From Actinomycetota bacterium (GTDB lineage: Bacteria; Actinomycetota; Actinomycetes; S36-B12), in assembly GCA_005798555.1 (NCBI GenBank), contig SYJA01000023.1, positions 1 to 58,786 on the forward strand: a DNA stretch of 58,786 nt, written 5' to 3'. The translations under genes and the position numbers were made by a program. Under the pieces are notes generated by a model. It was not told where the DNA came from. It saw nothing but the letters and a program-made list of their open reading frames with translations, and did not search any database. Of this stretch, positions 7,598 through 16,282 are shown piece by piece. Every line of letters starts with the position of its first letter. Within the stretch, counting starts at the first letter, position 1.

Positions 7598-9733
7598 CTA
7601 ACTACCCAAAATCCGCTTCGCTGCGGCCGAAGGCATCGGCGCGAAGCCAGCTTCGCGTCGGGTGTAAGAGCCGGTGCCGTGGGATAGAGAGCGAATTTCA
7701 ATCGCGTAGCGTGTGAGCTCGGCTTCTGGCACAATGGCGCGCACCAAAGAGCGCCCACCGGCAATTGATTCGGTGCCGGTTACTTGGCCACGCCGGGTTG
7801 CAAGATCTGTCATGACCGCGCCGACGTGCTCATCAGGTAGCAGCACCGAGACTTCCATTAACGGCTCAAGCAGGCTGATGCTTGCCTTCGAGGCGGCATC
7901 TTTGAGCGCCAAGGCACCGGCTGTTTGGAAGGCCAGGTCCGAGGAATCAACACTATGTGATTTGCCATCCACCAAGGTCACTCGAATGTCAACGACCGGA
8001 TACCCGATCGCGAGGCCCCTTAGCAACTGCGCACGAACTCCCTTCTCCACCGAGCCAATGAATGCCCGGGGCACCGAACCGCCTATAACTTTGTCGACGA
8101 ATTCGAACCCGGTTCCCACTGGTAAAGGTTCAACGTTGATCTCGCAGACGGCGTATTGGCCGTGACCGCCCGATTGCTTAACATGGCGTCCGGTACCGGC
8201 CGCTGGTGCTGCGAAAGTCTCGCGTAGGGAAATCCGTACTTCTTCGGTGTCGACATTTACCCCGTAGCGGGCCTTTAGATGCCCGGCAACGAGATTTGCG
8301 TGGGCTTCGCCCAGGCACCAAACCAGTAATTGCCCGGTAGCCTCGTTTTGGTCGACTCGAAGGGTTGGGTCTTCGGCTAGCACTCGGGCAAGTGCTGGTC
8401 CAAGTTTGTCCTCGTCGGCGCTGGTGTGAGCGCGGATCGCTATTGGCAGGAGTGGTTCTGGCATTAGCCAGGACTCCATGATCAGCGGCTTATCTGGATC
8501 AGACAGCGTGTCACCGGTCTCGGCCCGGGTTAGCTTGCTGACGGACACAATGCTGCCGGCAATAGCACGCTCGACCTGGCGCTGCTCGGCTCCCAGGGGA
8601 GCGGTCAGCACCCCGATGCGCTCGTCGACGTCATGATTCTGGTGGGTTGATGACCCTTCGAAATGCCCGGAAACATGTACCGCCTGGTCGGCGGTAAGGG
8701 TGCCTGAGAACACGCGCACGACCGATAGCTTTCCCATATAGGGATCAGTTGTGGTCTTGATCACTTCGGCGCAAAGTGGTCCGCCGGGGTCCGCACCCAA
8801 GGGTTGCATCGGATCACCGGCGACGCTGGTGACAACCGGCAACGGGTGCTCGGTTGGTGCCGGGAATCCTCGGACGATGAGATCAAGGACCAACTCGGTA
8901 CCTAGACTTGCCGGTACCAAGGCATGGCCGAGTACCGGGTGGAAGTGGCCCCTGGCCACGGCCCGCTCGAAGTCCCTGATCAAGGTTTCAACTTCTATTG
9001 GCTCACCCTCGACGAAACGATCCATTAAGGTCTCGTCCTCGGATTCGGTTATCACTCCTTCGATGAGGTCACCCCGAGCCTGCTCGATGAGATCGGCGTG
9101 CTCTGGTTCGCACGCACGTTCAACGCGTTTTCCTGTCGTCCACTCGTGGATCTGCGTTGTCAACAGGTCAATGAAACCGATAGGCGCGCCATTGTCTGCG
9201 TGGATCGGCAAGTGCAACGGGAGCACCCCGTTGCCGCCGGTGAATACCCGTCGGCAGACGGCGACGGTCTCGTCGAAATCGGATCTTTCTTTATCCAGTT
9301 TGGTTACTACGATTGCCCTAGGCAGGCCTACTGATTCGCACTCGTCCCATAGTTGCTGCGTTGGGGCATCTACCCCATCAGCCGCGCCAATTACGAACAG
9401 CGCGGCGTCGGCGGCACGTAGTCCCGCCCGCAGATCGACAACGAAGTCCGCGTACCCGGGGGTGTCGATCAAGTTAATGACTAGGCTTTGCCAAGCAAAT
9501 GAGGCGACCGAGAGTCCGACGGAGCGATGCTGCTTGATCGCGACCGGGTCGACGTCGCAAACCGTTGAGCCGTCCTCGACCTTGCCGATGCGTGTGGTGG
9601 CCCCAGCGGCAAACAGTAAGGATTCAATCAGTGAGGTCTTGCCTGATCCGGTTGGACCGATCAGCACCACATTGCGGATTTGCGCCGACTCGGTGGCAAT
9701 TGGGGCCGCTTTGGCCCCTCGTTTATCGGCCAT
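7598..9733 (-). CDS. Elongation factor G-like GTPase (EF-G2 type)
   Basis: The 711-aa translational GTPase has EF-G domain architecture: G domain (~20-290), beta-barrel domain II, domains III and V with ferredoxin-like folds, and domain IV. GPTGSGKT (26-33) is the P-loop, DTPG (90-93) is G3, and G4 reads TKLD (144-147) where canonical EF-G has NKxD. The switch-I region reads HRSVGLSV instead of ERGITI. These features match the EF-G paralogue common in Actinobacteria, not the primary fusA product. Its role is uncertain: in mycobacteria the paralogue does not replace EF-G, and ribosome recycling, stress or regulatory roles have been considered. Start ATG 9733 has AAAGGGG 5 nt upstream. It is divergent from the secreted EEP gene across 80 nt, which must hold both promoters. 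Confidence 0.85.
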   Translation of the reverse strand: MADKRGAKAAPIATESAQIRNVVLIGPTGSGKTSLIESLLFAAGATTRIGKVEDGSTVCDVDPVAIKQHRSVGLSVASFAWQSLVINLIDTPGYADFVVDLRAGLRAADAALFVIGAADGVDAPTQQLWDECESVGLPRAIVVTKLDKERSDFDETVAVCRRVFTGGNGVLPLHLPIHADNGAPIGFIDLLTTQIHEWTTGKRVERACEPEHADLIEQARGDLIEGVITESEDETLMDRFVEGEPIEVETLIRDFERAVARGHFHPVLGHALVPASLGTELVLDLIVRGFPAPTEHPLPVVTSVAGDPMQPLGADPGGPLCAEVIKTTTDPYMGKLSVVRVFSGTLTADQAVHVSGHFEGSSTHQNHDVDERIGVLTAPLGAEQRQVERAIAGSIVSVSKLTRAETGDTLSDPDKPLIMESWLMPEPLLPIAIRAHTSADEDKLGPALARVLAEDPTLRVDQNEATGQLLVWCLGEAHANLVAGHLKARYGVNVDTEEVRISLRETFAAPAAGTGRHVKQSGGHGQYAVCEINVEPLPVGTGFEFVDKVIGGSVPRAFIGSVEKGVRAQLLRGLAIGYPVVDIRVTLVDGKSHSVDSSDLAFQTAGALALKDAASKASISLLEPLMEVSVLLPDEHVGAVMTDLATRRGQVTGTESIAGGRSLVRAIVPEAELTRYAIEIRSLSHGTGSYTRREAGFAPMPSAAAKRILGS

Positions 9734-9813
9734 GGTGACCCCTTTCGCCGTATCCCTCCTTGAGTCTGCACCTTTTTGAGACAGGGAAGCAACAGGCGTG
9801 TGAGACTTCCGGC

Positions 9814-11367
9814 ATGGCTTTAGCACATGGGACTCGCCTGGTCGTAAGCCGATCCGGGCGGCGACCGCCGTTTATTTGCCTCGTATTACTTGTCATCACC
9901 ACCGGACTGGGCTTGTTGCCAGCAATCGGCGCCCCGGTAATTGCGTCCGAAGTCATGACTTCGGTTACACCGATGAAACTGAGTGTGCTCGTCTACAACA
10001 TCGAATACGGCGGGGATAAATCCACCGACAAAGTGATCCGGCAGGTAAGTGCCGACATCGTCGGCGTCCTGGAGTCCTACAACCGGCTGCCCGAAATTGC
10101 GCGCAAGACGGGTTACCCGTACTACAACGTTGGGCTACAGCTGCTTTCCAAGTATCCGATCCTTGAGCCATCCGGCGCCGAAGGCCTTTACTCCTTCATT
10201 GAGGTGCGGCCCGGTTACGTCATAGCGTTCTTCAACACGCATCTGGACTATGTGAAGTACGGACCATCACGTTTGGCCAAGGGGGTACCGGTAGCGCAGG
10301 TAGTGGCCTCGGAAAATGAGGTTCGAACCGACTCGATCAAGATCCTTACTCCAGATGTCAGGAAACTCATCAACTCGGGGCATCCCGTCTATTTGACCGG
10401 TGATCTCAATGCACCATCGAGCCTGGATTACACCAAGGCCACCGTGGGAACGCGCCCAGGTATCACCACCGCCATGCGTTGGCCGGTCAGTGATGAACTG
10501 GCGAAGGCAGGGCTGCGCGATACCTATCGGGAGGTGCACCCGAATCCGGTCACGGTGCCGGGGATCACGATGGTTGATCCGGATTTTGAAAAAGGTGGGG
10601 TCGGCGACCGAATCGATTACATCTACGCCGGTGGCCCGAGCCGGACGCTTTCTAGCACGGTCATCGGCGAGACGGGTGGCCCTGATGTCGGAACCGGGTT
10701 CAATGAATGGACCTCGGATCATCGCGCGGTGCTCAGCACCTTTCGAGTAACCCCGGTACCGTTGACAACCACCGTTGCCTTAGACCGGCGCATGCTGAAC
10801 CAAGGTGATGCGCTCAACGTTCGCTATTACGCACCCGGATCCACAGCTACGTCAATCGTGGTCGTGCCGGAAGGCGCGGCCAAGTCCGAGGCCATTTTTA
10901 CAATGGCCACTACTGAATCAGGCAGCACCTCATTTTCTACCGCAGCGCTGCCACCCGACGGATACGACATCGTCTTGTTGAGCGGTGCTGGCGCGGAATT
11001 AGCGCGAAACTCATTTTGGGTGCGATCAACCAAAAGCGCGGTCGAACTTAAGTCGGGCAAGGAGATCTACCAAGTGGGCGAGGCGATAGATATCTCCTGG
11101 CGGGACGGTCCAGCCAATCGCTGGGACTGGATCGGGGTCTACCGGGCGAACGCCGCCAACCCGAATAAGGACGACTACCTACTTTGGGGATACACGGGTG
11201 GACATGAGTCAGGTGCGTTGCCTCCCCAGGTGTTCGGCTCGATGACGTTGGATTCGCGGTCTGCGGGTAAGCCATGGCCGCTACCCGCGGGTAGCTATCG
11301 CATCCACTACCTGCTGACTGACCAGTACAAGTCGGCCGGATTTCACGATATCGAGATCGTGAAGTAG
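9814..11367 (+). CDS. Secreted endonuclease/exonuclease/phosphatase-fold protein
   Basis: The 517-aa product has a basic N terminus and one hydrophobic segment (~19-40), giving an export signal or a membrane anchor. The EEP domain spans roughly residues 45-310. It shows LVYNIEYGG at the first strand, a catalytic GDLNAPS loop (Asp/Asn pair), GDRIDYIY, and the terminal SDHRAVL with the catalytic Asp-His. Together these suggest a Mg-dependent phosphoesterase (DNase I, sphingomyelinase or phosphatase type). Two beta-rich C-terminal modules follow (~320-410 and ~415-517); the last has a WIGVYRA…GSYRIHYLL pattern typical of beta-sandwich tails on secreted phosphatases. The substrate is unknown; phosphate scavenging from extracellular DNA or phospholipid is inferred. 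Start ATG 9814 puts the signal at the N terminus; an in-frame start at 9760 is less likely. Confidence 0.75.
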   Translation: MALAHGTRLVVSRSGRRPPFICLVLLVITTGLGLLPAIGAPVIASEVMTSVTPMKLSVLVYNIEYGGDKSTDKVIRQVSADIVGVLESYNRLPEIARKTGYPYYNVGLQLLSKYPILEPSGAEGLYSFIEVRPGYVIAFFNTHLDYVKYGPSRLAKGVPVAQVVASENEVRTDSIKILTPDVRKLINSGHPVYLTGDLNAPSSLDYTKATVGTRPGITTAMRWPVSDELAKAGLRDTYREVHPNPVTVPGITMVDPDFEKGGVGDRIDYIYAGGPSRTLSSTVIGETGGPDVGTGFNEWTSDHRAVLSTFRVTPVPLTTTVALDRRMLNQGDALNVRYYAPGSTATSIVVVPEGAAKSEAIFTMATTESGSTSFSTAALPPDGYDIVLLSGAGAELARNSFWVRSTKSAVELKSGKEIYQVGEAIDISWRDGPANRWDWIGVYRANAANPNKDDYLLWGYTGGHESGALPPQVFGSMTLDSRSAGKPWPLPAGSYRIHYLLTDQYKSAGFHDIEIVK

Positions 11368-11422
11368 CACCGGTGACCGCTGGGCGCCGTGCGGAGGGCG
11401 GTTGCGGGTAGCATCGGTTCCC

Positions 11423-12025
11423 GTGCTCAATAACCCGGCCGCCCGCAGGTTGGCCAGTGGGATCATCGAGCCACCAGCGCGGTTTTTGCTCCGGTTGCAC
11501 GTAGCACCTGATTTCGTCACGGTTTTCGGCACCGTGGGTGCAGGGGCCGCGGCCCTGATTTGTTTTCCAACAGGTGATTTCGGCCTCGGCGTGTTGCTAA
11601 TCGCGGTATTTGCCGTAAGCGATCTTCTCGACGGCACCATGGCCCGACTGGCCGGCACCAGCGGGCCGTGGGGCAACTTCCTAGATGCCACCTTGGACCG
11701 AATTGCCGATGGCGCGATTTTCGGTGGCCTGATCATCTGGGCCGCTATCAACGGTGAGGTCGGTATCGTCTGTGCCGGCACCTTGGCTTTGGTGATGGGC
11801 CAGGTGACGTCCTATGCGAAAGCGCGGGCGGAGGCAGTGGGGGCCACCGCGAATGTGGGCATCGCCGAGCGTGCTGAACGGTTGATGGCAGTTTTGGCGG
11901 CCGCATTGCTTACCGCATTCGGGGTGCCGTACGTGCTGCCGGCGGTGCTTTGGCTTCTTGGCATTTTGGGTCTTGTCACCATCATTCAACGTATGGCCGT
12001 TGTCCGCAAACAACTCAAACCATGA
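11423..12025 (+). CDS. pgsA: Phosphatidylinositol phosphate synthase (CDP-alcohol phosphotransferase)
   Basis: The 200-aa membrane enzyme carries the full CDP-alcohol phosphotransferase signature: D67, D70-G71, A74-R75, G84, D88 and D92, with standard spacing. About six membrane helices follow. Given the next two genes (acyltransferase and PimA) it is most likely the inositol-phosphate-using enzyme that starts phosphatidylinositol synthesis, the platform for PIM lipids. This corresponds to actinobacterial pgsA1, not phosphatidylglycerophosphate synthase. Start GTG 11423 (VLNNPAAR) is chosen; an in-frame TTG at 11402 would add seven residues. Its stop overlaps the next start as ATGA. Confidence 0.87.
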   Translation: MLNNPAARRLASGIIEPPARFLLRLHVAPDFVTVFGTVGAGAAALICFPTGDFGLGVLLIAVFAVSDLLDGTMARLAGTSGPWGNFLDATLDRIADGAIFGGLIIWAAINGEVGIVCAGTLALVMGQVTSYAKARAEAVGATANVGIAERAERLMAVLAAALLTAFGVPYVLPAVLWLLGILGLVTIIQRMAVVRKQLKP

Positions 12026-12939
12026 TTAACGTTGTTCGCGATGCCGCGGTCGAGTGGGCGTTCACCATCGGTTGGCGGCTGACCAAGCAAGTGCCAGAAC
12101 CCGCGGGTCGCGCGGCCTTCCAGCTGGCTGCCGACACTATGTGGCGCCGAAACAGTGAGTCAGTTCAACAACTCGAGCGGAATTTGGCGCGGGTGAACCC
12201 GGCTTGGACCAAGGAAGAACTCCATGAATTGAGTCGGGCAGGAATGCGCAGTTATTTGCGCTATTGGTACGAGGCATTTCGATTACCGTCATGGTCACAT
12301 GATCGGATCAGCGGTACCTTTGATCTTGCTGGAAAAGAGGTTATGGACGAGGCGGTGCGATCGGGTACTGGTGCAGTGATGGTGCCCTGCCACATGGCGA
12401 ACTGGGATCACGCCGGTGCTTGGGGTTGCCTGCGGTTTGGTGGCGTCACAACGGTTGCCGAACGCTTGCAACCCGAGGGCTTGTTCAACCAGTTTCTCGC
12501 ATACCGACAGACCCTCGGCATGGATGTGCTGGCGATCGGTGAGCCGGACATCGTGCGGACTTTGATACGCAAAGTCAAAGAGGGCCGTATCCTTGCCCTT
12601 CTTGGCGATCGAGATATCAGCCGCAACGGTGTGGAAGTCGACCTATTCGGTGAGCCTGCATCACTACCGGGTGGGCCGGCCCTGATTGGGCTCTTGTCTG
12701 GGGCGCCTGTTTATCCGGTGACGATGTGGTTTGACGGGGAGCGCACCACCGGCCAGGTCTATCCGGCGGTGCACGCCCCAAGTGATCTGCCCCGTGGGGA
12801 GCAGGTGCAGGTGATGACCCAGCAGATCGCCCGCGCTTTCGAGGATGGGATCCGCGCACACCCGACCGACTGGCACATGCTGCAAAAAGTCTGGTTGGCC
12901 GATCTGGACCTAAATCGCCGCGGCGGGCCAGCGTCATGA
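12022..12939 (+). CDS. Phosphatidylinositol mannoside acyltransferase (PatA/HtrB family)
   Basis: The 305-aa protein belongs to the LpxL/HtrB lysophospholipid acyltransferase superfamily. The catalytic HxxxxD motif is H124-M-A-N-W-D129, following a VMVPC strand, and an ALLGDRD block near 195 is the second conserved segment. In Actinobacteria the enzyme at this position acylates the 2-mannose of PIM1/PIM2 at the inner face of the membrane. The gene overlaps pgsA upstream by 4 nt and pimA downstream by 4 nt, so the three PIM steps are translationally coupled. The start is fixed by the ATGA overlap at 12022. Confidence 0.87.
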   Translation: MINVVRDAAVEWAFTIGWRLTKQVPEPAGRAAFQLAADTMWRRNSESVQQLERNLARVNPAWTKEELHELSRAGMRSYLRYWYEAFRLPSWSHDRISGTFDLAGKEVMDEAVRSGTGAVMVPCHMANWDHAGAWGCLRFGGVTTVAERLQPEGLFNQFLAYRQTLGMDVLAIGEPDIVRTLIRKVKEGRILALLGDRDISRNGVEVDLFGEPASLPGGPALIGLLSGAPVYPVTMWFDGERTTGQVYPAVHAPSDLPRGEQVQVMTQQIARAFEDGIRAHPTDWHMLQKVWLADLDLNRRGGPAS

Positions 12940-14105
12940 GAATTGGCTTGGTCTGCCCTTACACCTGGGATACCCCAGGCGGTGTTCGGTCACATGTCGC
13001 TGATCTAGCCCTCACGTTGCAGGAGCACGGACACTCCGTGAGCGTGCTGGCACCCGTCGACGATCCATCGCAATTACCACCGTGGGTGGTTGATGGGGGG
13101 CGTGCGGTAGCGGTGCCGTACAACGGTGCCGTAGCAAGGATGAACTTCGGCATCAAGGCGGGTAACTCGGTGCGCCGCTGGGTGCGAAATGGTGACTTCG
13201 ACGTCTTGCACATACACGAACCGCTGGCCCCAGGGCTATCACTCCTCGCATGCTGGGTGGCCCGTGGGCCAATAGTCGCGACCTGGCACTCGGCGCATGT
13301 GCGCTCGCGCATGTTGTCGGCGGGCTACTACATCGCGCAGACGGCAATGGAGAAAGTGCGGGGCAGTATTGCCGTGAGCGAAGACGCGAGGCGCACCCTG
13401 GTGGCCCATGTTGGTGGCGATGCCGTGCTGATCCCAAATGGAGTCCGCGTTGATGCATTTGCCGCCGATGGGCGCTTGCCGGAGATCACTTCTGCATATC
13501 CCACCATCTTGTTCCTTGGCCGCATCGATGAGCCGCGTAAGGGCCTTGACGTCTTACTTGATGCGTTGCCCGCGATCATCGCCCGGGTACCTTACGTGCG
13601 CGTTTATGTAGCAGGGCCTGGTGATCTGGGCGATCAGCATGAGAACCTAGACCCGGCGCTCGCGGAGGTTGTCACCTTCCTCGGCCGCGTTAGCGACGAA
13701 GACAAGGCGCGGGCCCTTAGGTCGGTTGATCTGTACGTTGCTCCGCACACCGGTGGTGAGTCATTTGGCATCGTGTTGATCGAGGCGATGGCTGCTGAAA
13801 CTGCGGTGCTGGCATCTGATCTGCCCGCATTTAGGTGGGTGCTGGAAGAGGGCAAGTCCGGTGCACTTTTTGCCAATGAGGATTCCGCCGACTTAGCGGC
13901 CCAGGCGGTGCGACTATTGAATGACCGCTCCGCACGTGAGCAACTCACCTCTGCTGCTCGAATCCGTGTTCGAGAGTTCGACTGGAATACCGTCGTCGAG
14001 GAAGTGATTGCCGTGTACGACAGTGTTGGCATGCCGGGCGAGAAAGTAACAACCGATCTACGCGGTCAGATTGTGGGCAGGCTCGGGATAAGGCCGGTGT
14101 CGTGA
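12936..14105 (+). CDS. pimA: Phosphatidylinositol alpha-mannosyltransferase PimA
   Basis: This 389-aa GT-B, GT4-family enzyme should transfer mannose from GDP-mannose to phosphatidylinositol, the first committed PIM step, at the cytoplasmic membrane surface. The N-terminal Rossmann domain has the acceptor-side PGGVRSHV loop (residues ~14-21). The C-terminal donor domain has the LFLGRIDEPRKG strand and a HTGGESFGIVLIEAMA block, the conserved E-x7-E type donor-binding motif. Context (pgsA, patA) favours PimA over other GT4 mannosyltransferases. It starts with ATGA overlap on patA and its stop overlaps the following membrane-protein gene. Confidence 0.9.
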   Translation: MRIGLVCPYTWDTPGGVRSHVADLALTLQEHGHSVSVLAPVDDPSQLPPWVVDGGRAVAVPYNGAVARMNFGIKAGNSVRRWVRNGDFDVLHIHEPLAPGLSLLACWVARGPIVATWHSAHVRSRMLSAGYYIAQTAMEKVRGSIAVSEDARRTLVAHVGGDAVLIPNGVRVDAFAADGRLPEITSAYPTILFLGRIDEPRKGLDVLLDALPAIIARVPYVRVYVAGPGDLGDQHENLDPALAEVVTFLGRVSDEDKARALRSVDLYVAPHTGGESFGIVLIEAMAAETAVLASDLPAFRWVLEEGKSGALFANEDSADLAAQAVRLLNDRSAREQLTSAARIRVREFDWNTVVEEVIAVYDSVGMPGEKVTTDLRGQIVGRLGIRPVS

Positions 14106-14647
14106 TGTGGCTGGTAATCGTGATAGCGGTGCTTCTTATCGGACTTGGCTTTTACTTGAGCATGACTGCCGGCCGCATTGATCGGCTCCATCAGCGGATC
14201 GAGACGTCATCGCTGTCACTTGATGTGCACCTGCTGCGCAGGTCATCAATTGCGATCGAATTGGCAACTTCGGGGGTCCTGGACCCAGCTAGCAGCCTGC
14301 TCATCGCCGATGCCGCACATCTGGCTCGAACCTCGGCCGATCTCGATCCGGTACTGAAGGCGCAGGCTGAAAGTGACCTCACCGCAGCTTTGGATGCCGC
14401 TCTTGCTGATCCCGAGGAGACGCTCGAGATAGCCGAGACGCAATTGGGCAGTGACTTACTCGACGAGCTCGACGCGGCGTTTCGGCGGGTACAGCTATCG
14501 AGGCGCTTTCGCAATGATGCGGTTCGAGCCTGCAGGCAGGTGCGCGGGCAATTTCTCGTTCGGTTATTCCGACTCGCCGGCCACACCACCTGGCCGCAGA
14601 CTTGGGAGATGGACGACACCGCCCCGCCGGGGCTAGCCGAGCGCTAG
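14102..14647 (+). CDS. Conserved membrane-anchored protein downstream of pimA
   Basis: The 181-aa protein has one N-terminal membrane segment (~3-20), a short TAGRIDRLHQRIE stretch and then a mostly helical, acidic/arginine-rich cytoplasmic domain with a likely coiled coil. The DRLH…LD…LLRRSSIAIELA pattern is loosely LemA-like. I recall similar small proteins next to pimA in other actinobacteria but know no function. Start is GTG 14102 (GTGA overlap with the pimA stop) or ATG 14105. Linkage suggests a role in PIM or envelope lipid assembly, but that is inference only. Confidence 0.6.
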   Translation: MMWLVIVIAVLLIGLGFYLSMTAGRIDRLHQRIETSSLSLDVHLLRRSSIAIELATSGVLDPASSLLIADAAHLARTSADLDPVLKAQAESDLTAALDAALADPEETLEIAETQLGSDLLDELDAAFRRVQLSRRFRNDAVRACRQVRGQFLVRLFRLAGHTTWPQTWEMDDTAPPGLAER

Positions 14648-14697
14648 GTTTCGATCGCCAACGGCCGCCCGCCTTGGGCCGACCGTGCAGGGCCGGA

Positions 14698-14740
14698 TAT
14701 TGGGCCCTATTATTGGGGCCGTAACCGTTATTGCTGGCCC
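14698..14740 (+). promoter_or_regulatory. Direct repeats upstream of pdxS
   Basis: In the 133-nt gap before pdxS, three related copies occur: TATTGGGCCC (14698-14707), TATTGGGGCC (14711-14720) and TATTGCTGGCCC (14729-14740). They are ~40-80 nt upstream of the start, where an activator or repressor could bind. In Corynebacterium, pdxST is activated by the MocR-type regulator PdxR, which makes a direct-repeat operator conceivable, but no pdxR gene is in the window. The rest of the gap shows only a GAGGAG ribosome binding site (14770-14775). Confidence 0.25.
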
Positions 14741-14780
14741 TTATGAGTTGGTGCCAGATTGATGTGATTGAGGAGATGTC

Positions 14781-15677
14781 ATGGCCGACCAAGAAGAAGT
14801 GACCGGTACCAGCCGGGTCAAGCGTGGGATGGCCGACATGCTCAAGGTTGGCGTCATCATGGACGTTGTCAATGCCGAGCAGGCGAAGATCGCCGAGGAC
14901 GCCGGTGCCGTGGCGGTGATGGCCTTGGAGCGGGTACCCGCCGATATCCGGGCCCAAGGCGGGGTGGCACGGATGTCAGACCCCGACATGATCGACGAGA
15001 TCATCAATTCCGTTAGCGTGCCCGTGATGGCGAAAGCCCGAATCGGGCACTTCGCCGAAGCCCAGATTCTGCAGTCGCTCGGCGTTGATTACATCGACGA
15101 GTCCGAGGTGCTTACGCCGGCCGACTACGCAAACCATATCGACAAGTCGCTGTTCACCGTGCCTTTCGTCTGCGGTGCCACCAATCTCGGTGAGGCACTG
15201 CGCCGGCTGACCGAGGGCGCGGCGATGATCCGTTCCAAGGGTGAAGCCGGAACCGGTGATGTGTCCAACGCGGTCACGCATATGCGCCGGATTCGTGGTG
15301 ATATCGCACGGTTGACTTCGATGTCACCAGATGAGTTGTATGTCGCAGCGAAGGAGTTGCAAGCGTCATTTGACCTAGTCGCCGAAGTCGCACGTCTGGG
15401 TAGATTGCCGGTGGTGTTGTTTACGGCCGGTGGTATTGCGACCCCAGCCGATGCCGCGATGATGATGCAACTTGGCGCTGATGGGGTGTTCGTTGGCTCG
15501 GGTATTTTCAAATCCGGCGACCCCGTGCGCCGAGCGCAGGCCGTTGTCCAAGCCACGTTGAACTTTGATAATCCAGATGTGGTCGCAAAAGTTTCGCGCG
15601 GCTTGGGCGATGCGATGGTTGGCATTAACGTCGCGGATATTCCGGTAGCGCACCGGCTGGAGGATCGAGGCTGGTGA
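14781..15677 (+). CDS. pdxS: Pyridoxal 5'-phosphate synthase lyase subunit PdxS
   Basis: The (beta/alpha)8 synthase makes PLP from ribose 5-phosphate, glyceraldehyde 3-phosphate and ammonia supplied by PdxT. The 298-aa sequence is close to canonical. It has [16 protein letters not shown] (~25-40), MAKARIGH with the first catalytic lysine at 85, [11 protein letters not shown] with the second near residue 153, and phosphate-binding [13 protein letters not shown] and [10 protein letters not shown] late in the barrel. It starts at ATG 14781 behind GAGGAG, and its stop overlaps the pdxT start as GTGA, matching the 1:1 complex of the two subunits. Confidence 0.97.
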   Translation: MADQEEVTGTSRVKRGMADMLKVGVIMDVVNAEQAKIAEDAGAVAVMALERVPADIRAQGGVARMSDPDMIDEIINSVSVPVMAKARIGHFAEAQILQSLGVDYIDESEVLTPADYANHIDKSLFTVPFVCGATNLGEALRRLTEGAAMIRSKGEAGTGDVSNAVTHMRRIRGDIARLTSMSPDELYVAAKELQASFDLVAEVARLGRLPVVLFTAGGIATPADAAMMMQLGADGVFVGSGIFKSGDPVRRAQAVVQATLNFDNPDVVAKVSRGLGDAMVGINVADIPVAHRLEDRGW

Positions 15678-16282
15678 CCGTGTCCCCGCTGATCGGGGTG
15701 CTGGCACTTCAAGGCGATATCAAGGAACACGAACTGGCTTTAACGGCGGTAGGTGCGCGCACCTCTCGGGTGCGCACCGAGGCCGAGTTGGCGCAAGTCG
15801 ATGGCTTGGTGATACCAGGTGGTGAGTCAACCACGATGTCAAATCTGGCAATTCGGATGAACCTCATCGACCCCCTGCGCGCCGCCTCGAAGGCTGGCCT
15901 ACCGATGTATGGCTCATGTGCCGGCATGATCATGTTGGCCGCGCACGTAACCGATGCCCGCCCAGACCAGCAATCCATTGGTGGGCTGGACGTCACCGTG
16001 CGGCGCAATGCTTTCGGCCGCCAAGTGGACTCATTTGAAATCGACCTGGACATCTCAGTGGTTGGACCGAAGCCATTTCGGGCGGTGTTTATCCGGGCCC
16101 CGCTGGTGGAGTCAGTTGATTCCGGGGTGGAAGTGCTCTCCACCCTCCAGCGCGGCGGTGCCGCAGGTACCATCGTGGCGGTGCGGCAAGGGGTGCGCCT
16201 CGCTACGTCATTTCATCCCGAATTGACGGGCGATACGCGAATCCACGAGTTATTTGTTGAGATTGTGAGGCAGCACTCATGA
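15674..16282 (+). CDS. pdxT: Pyridoxal 5'-phosphate synthase glutaminase subunit PdxT
   Basis: Class I glutamine amidotransferase of 202 aa that feeds ammonia into PdxS. The catalytic triad is visible as C82 in GSCAGM and H181/E183 in [20 protein letters not shown] (~8-19) and PGGESTT (~48-54) are PdxT-specific blocks. The GTG at 15674 overlaps the pdxS stop and the stop overlaps the yebC start, so the three are read as one operon. Confidence 0.96.
   Translation: MTVSPLIGVLALQGDIKEHELALTAVGARTSRVRTEAELAQVDGLVIPGGESTTMSNLAIRMNLIDPLRAASKAGLPMYGSCAGMIMLAAHVTDARPDQQSIGGLDVTVRRNAFGRQVDSFEIDLDISVVGPKPFRAVFIRAPLVESVDSGVEVLSTLQRGGAAGTIVAVRQGVRLATSFHPELTGDTRIHELFVEIVRQHS

Noticed and set aside
8751-9779. 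Long plus-strand open frame (342 codons) opposite the EF-G-like gene
   Set aside because: It is antisense to a clear GTPase gene, has Ser/Thr/Arg-rich low-quality composition and no domain; a codon-bias shadow.
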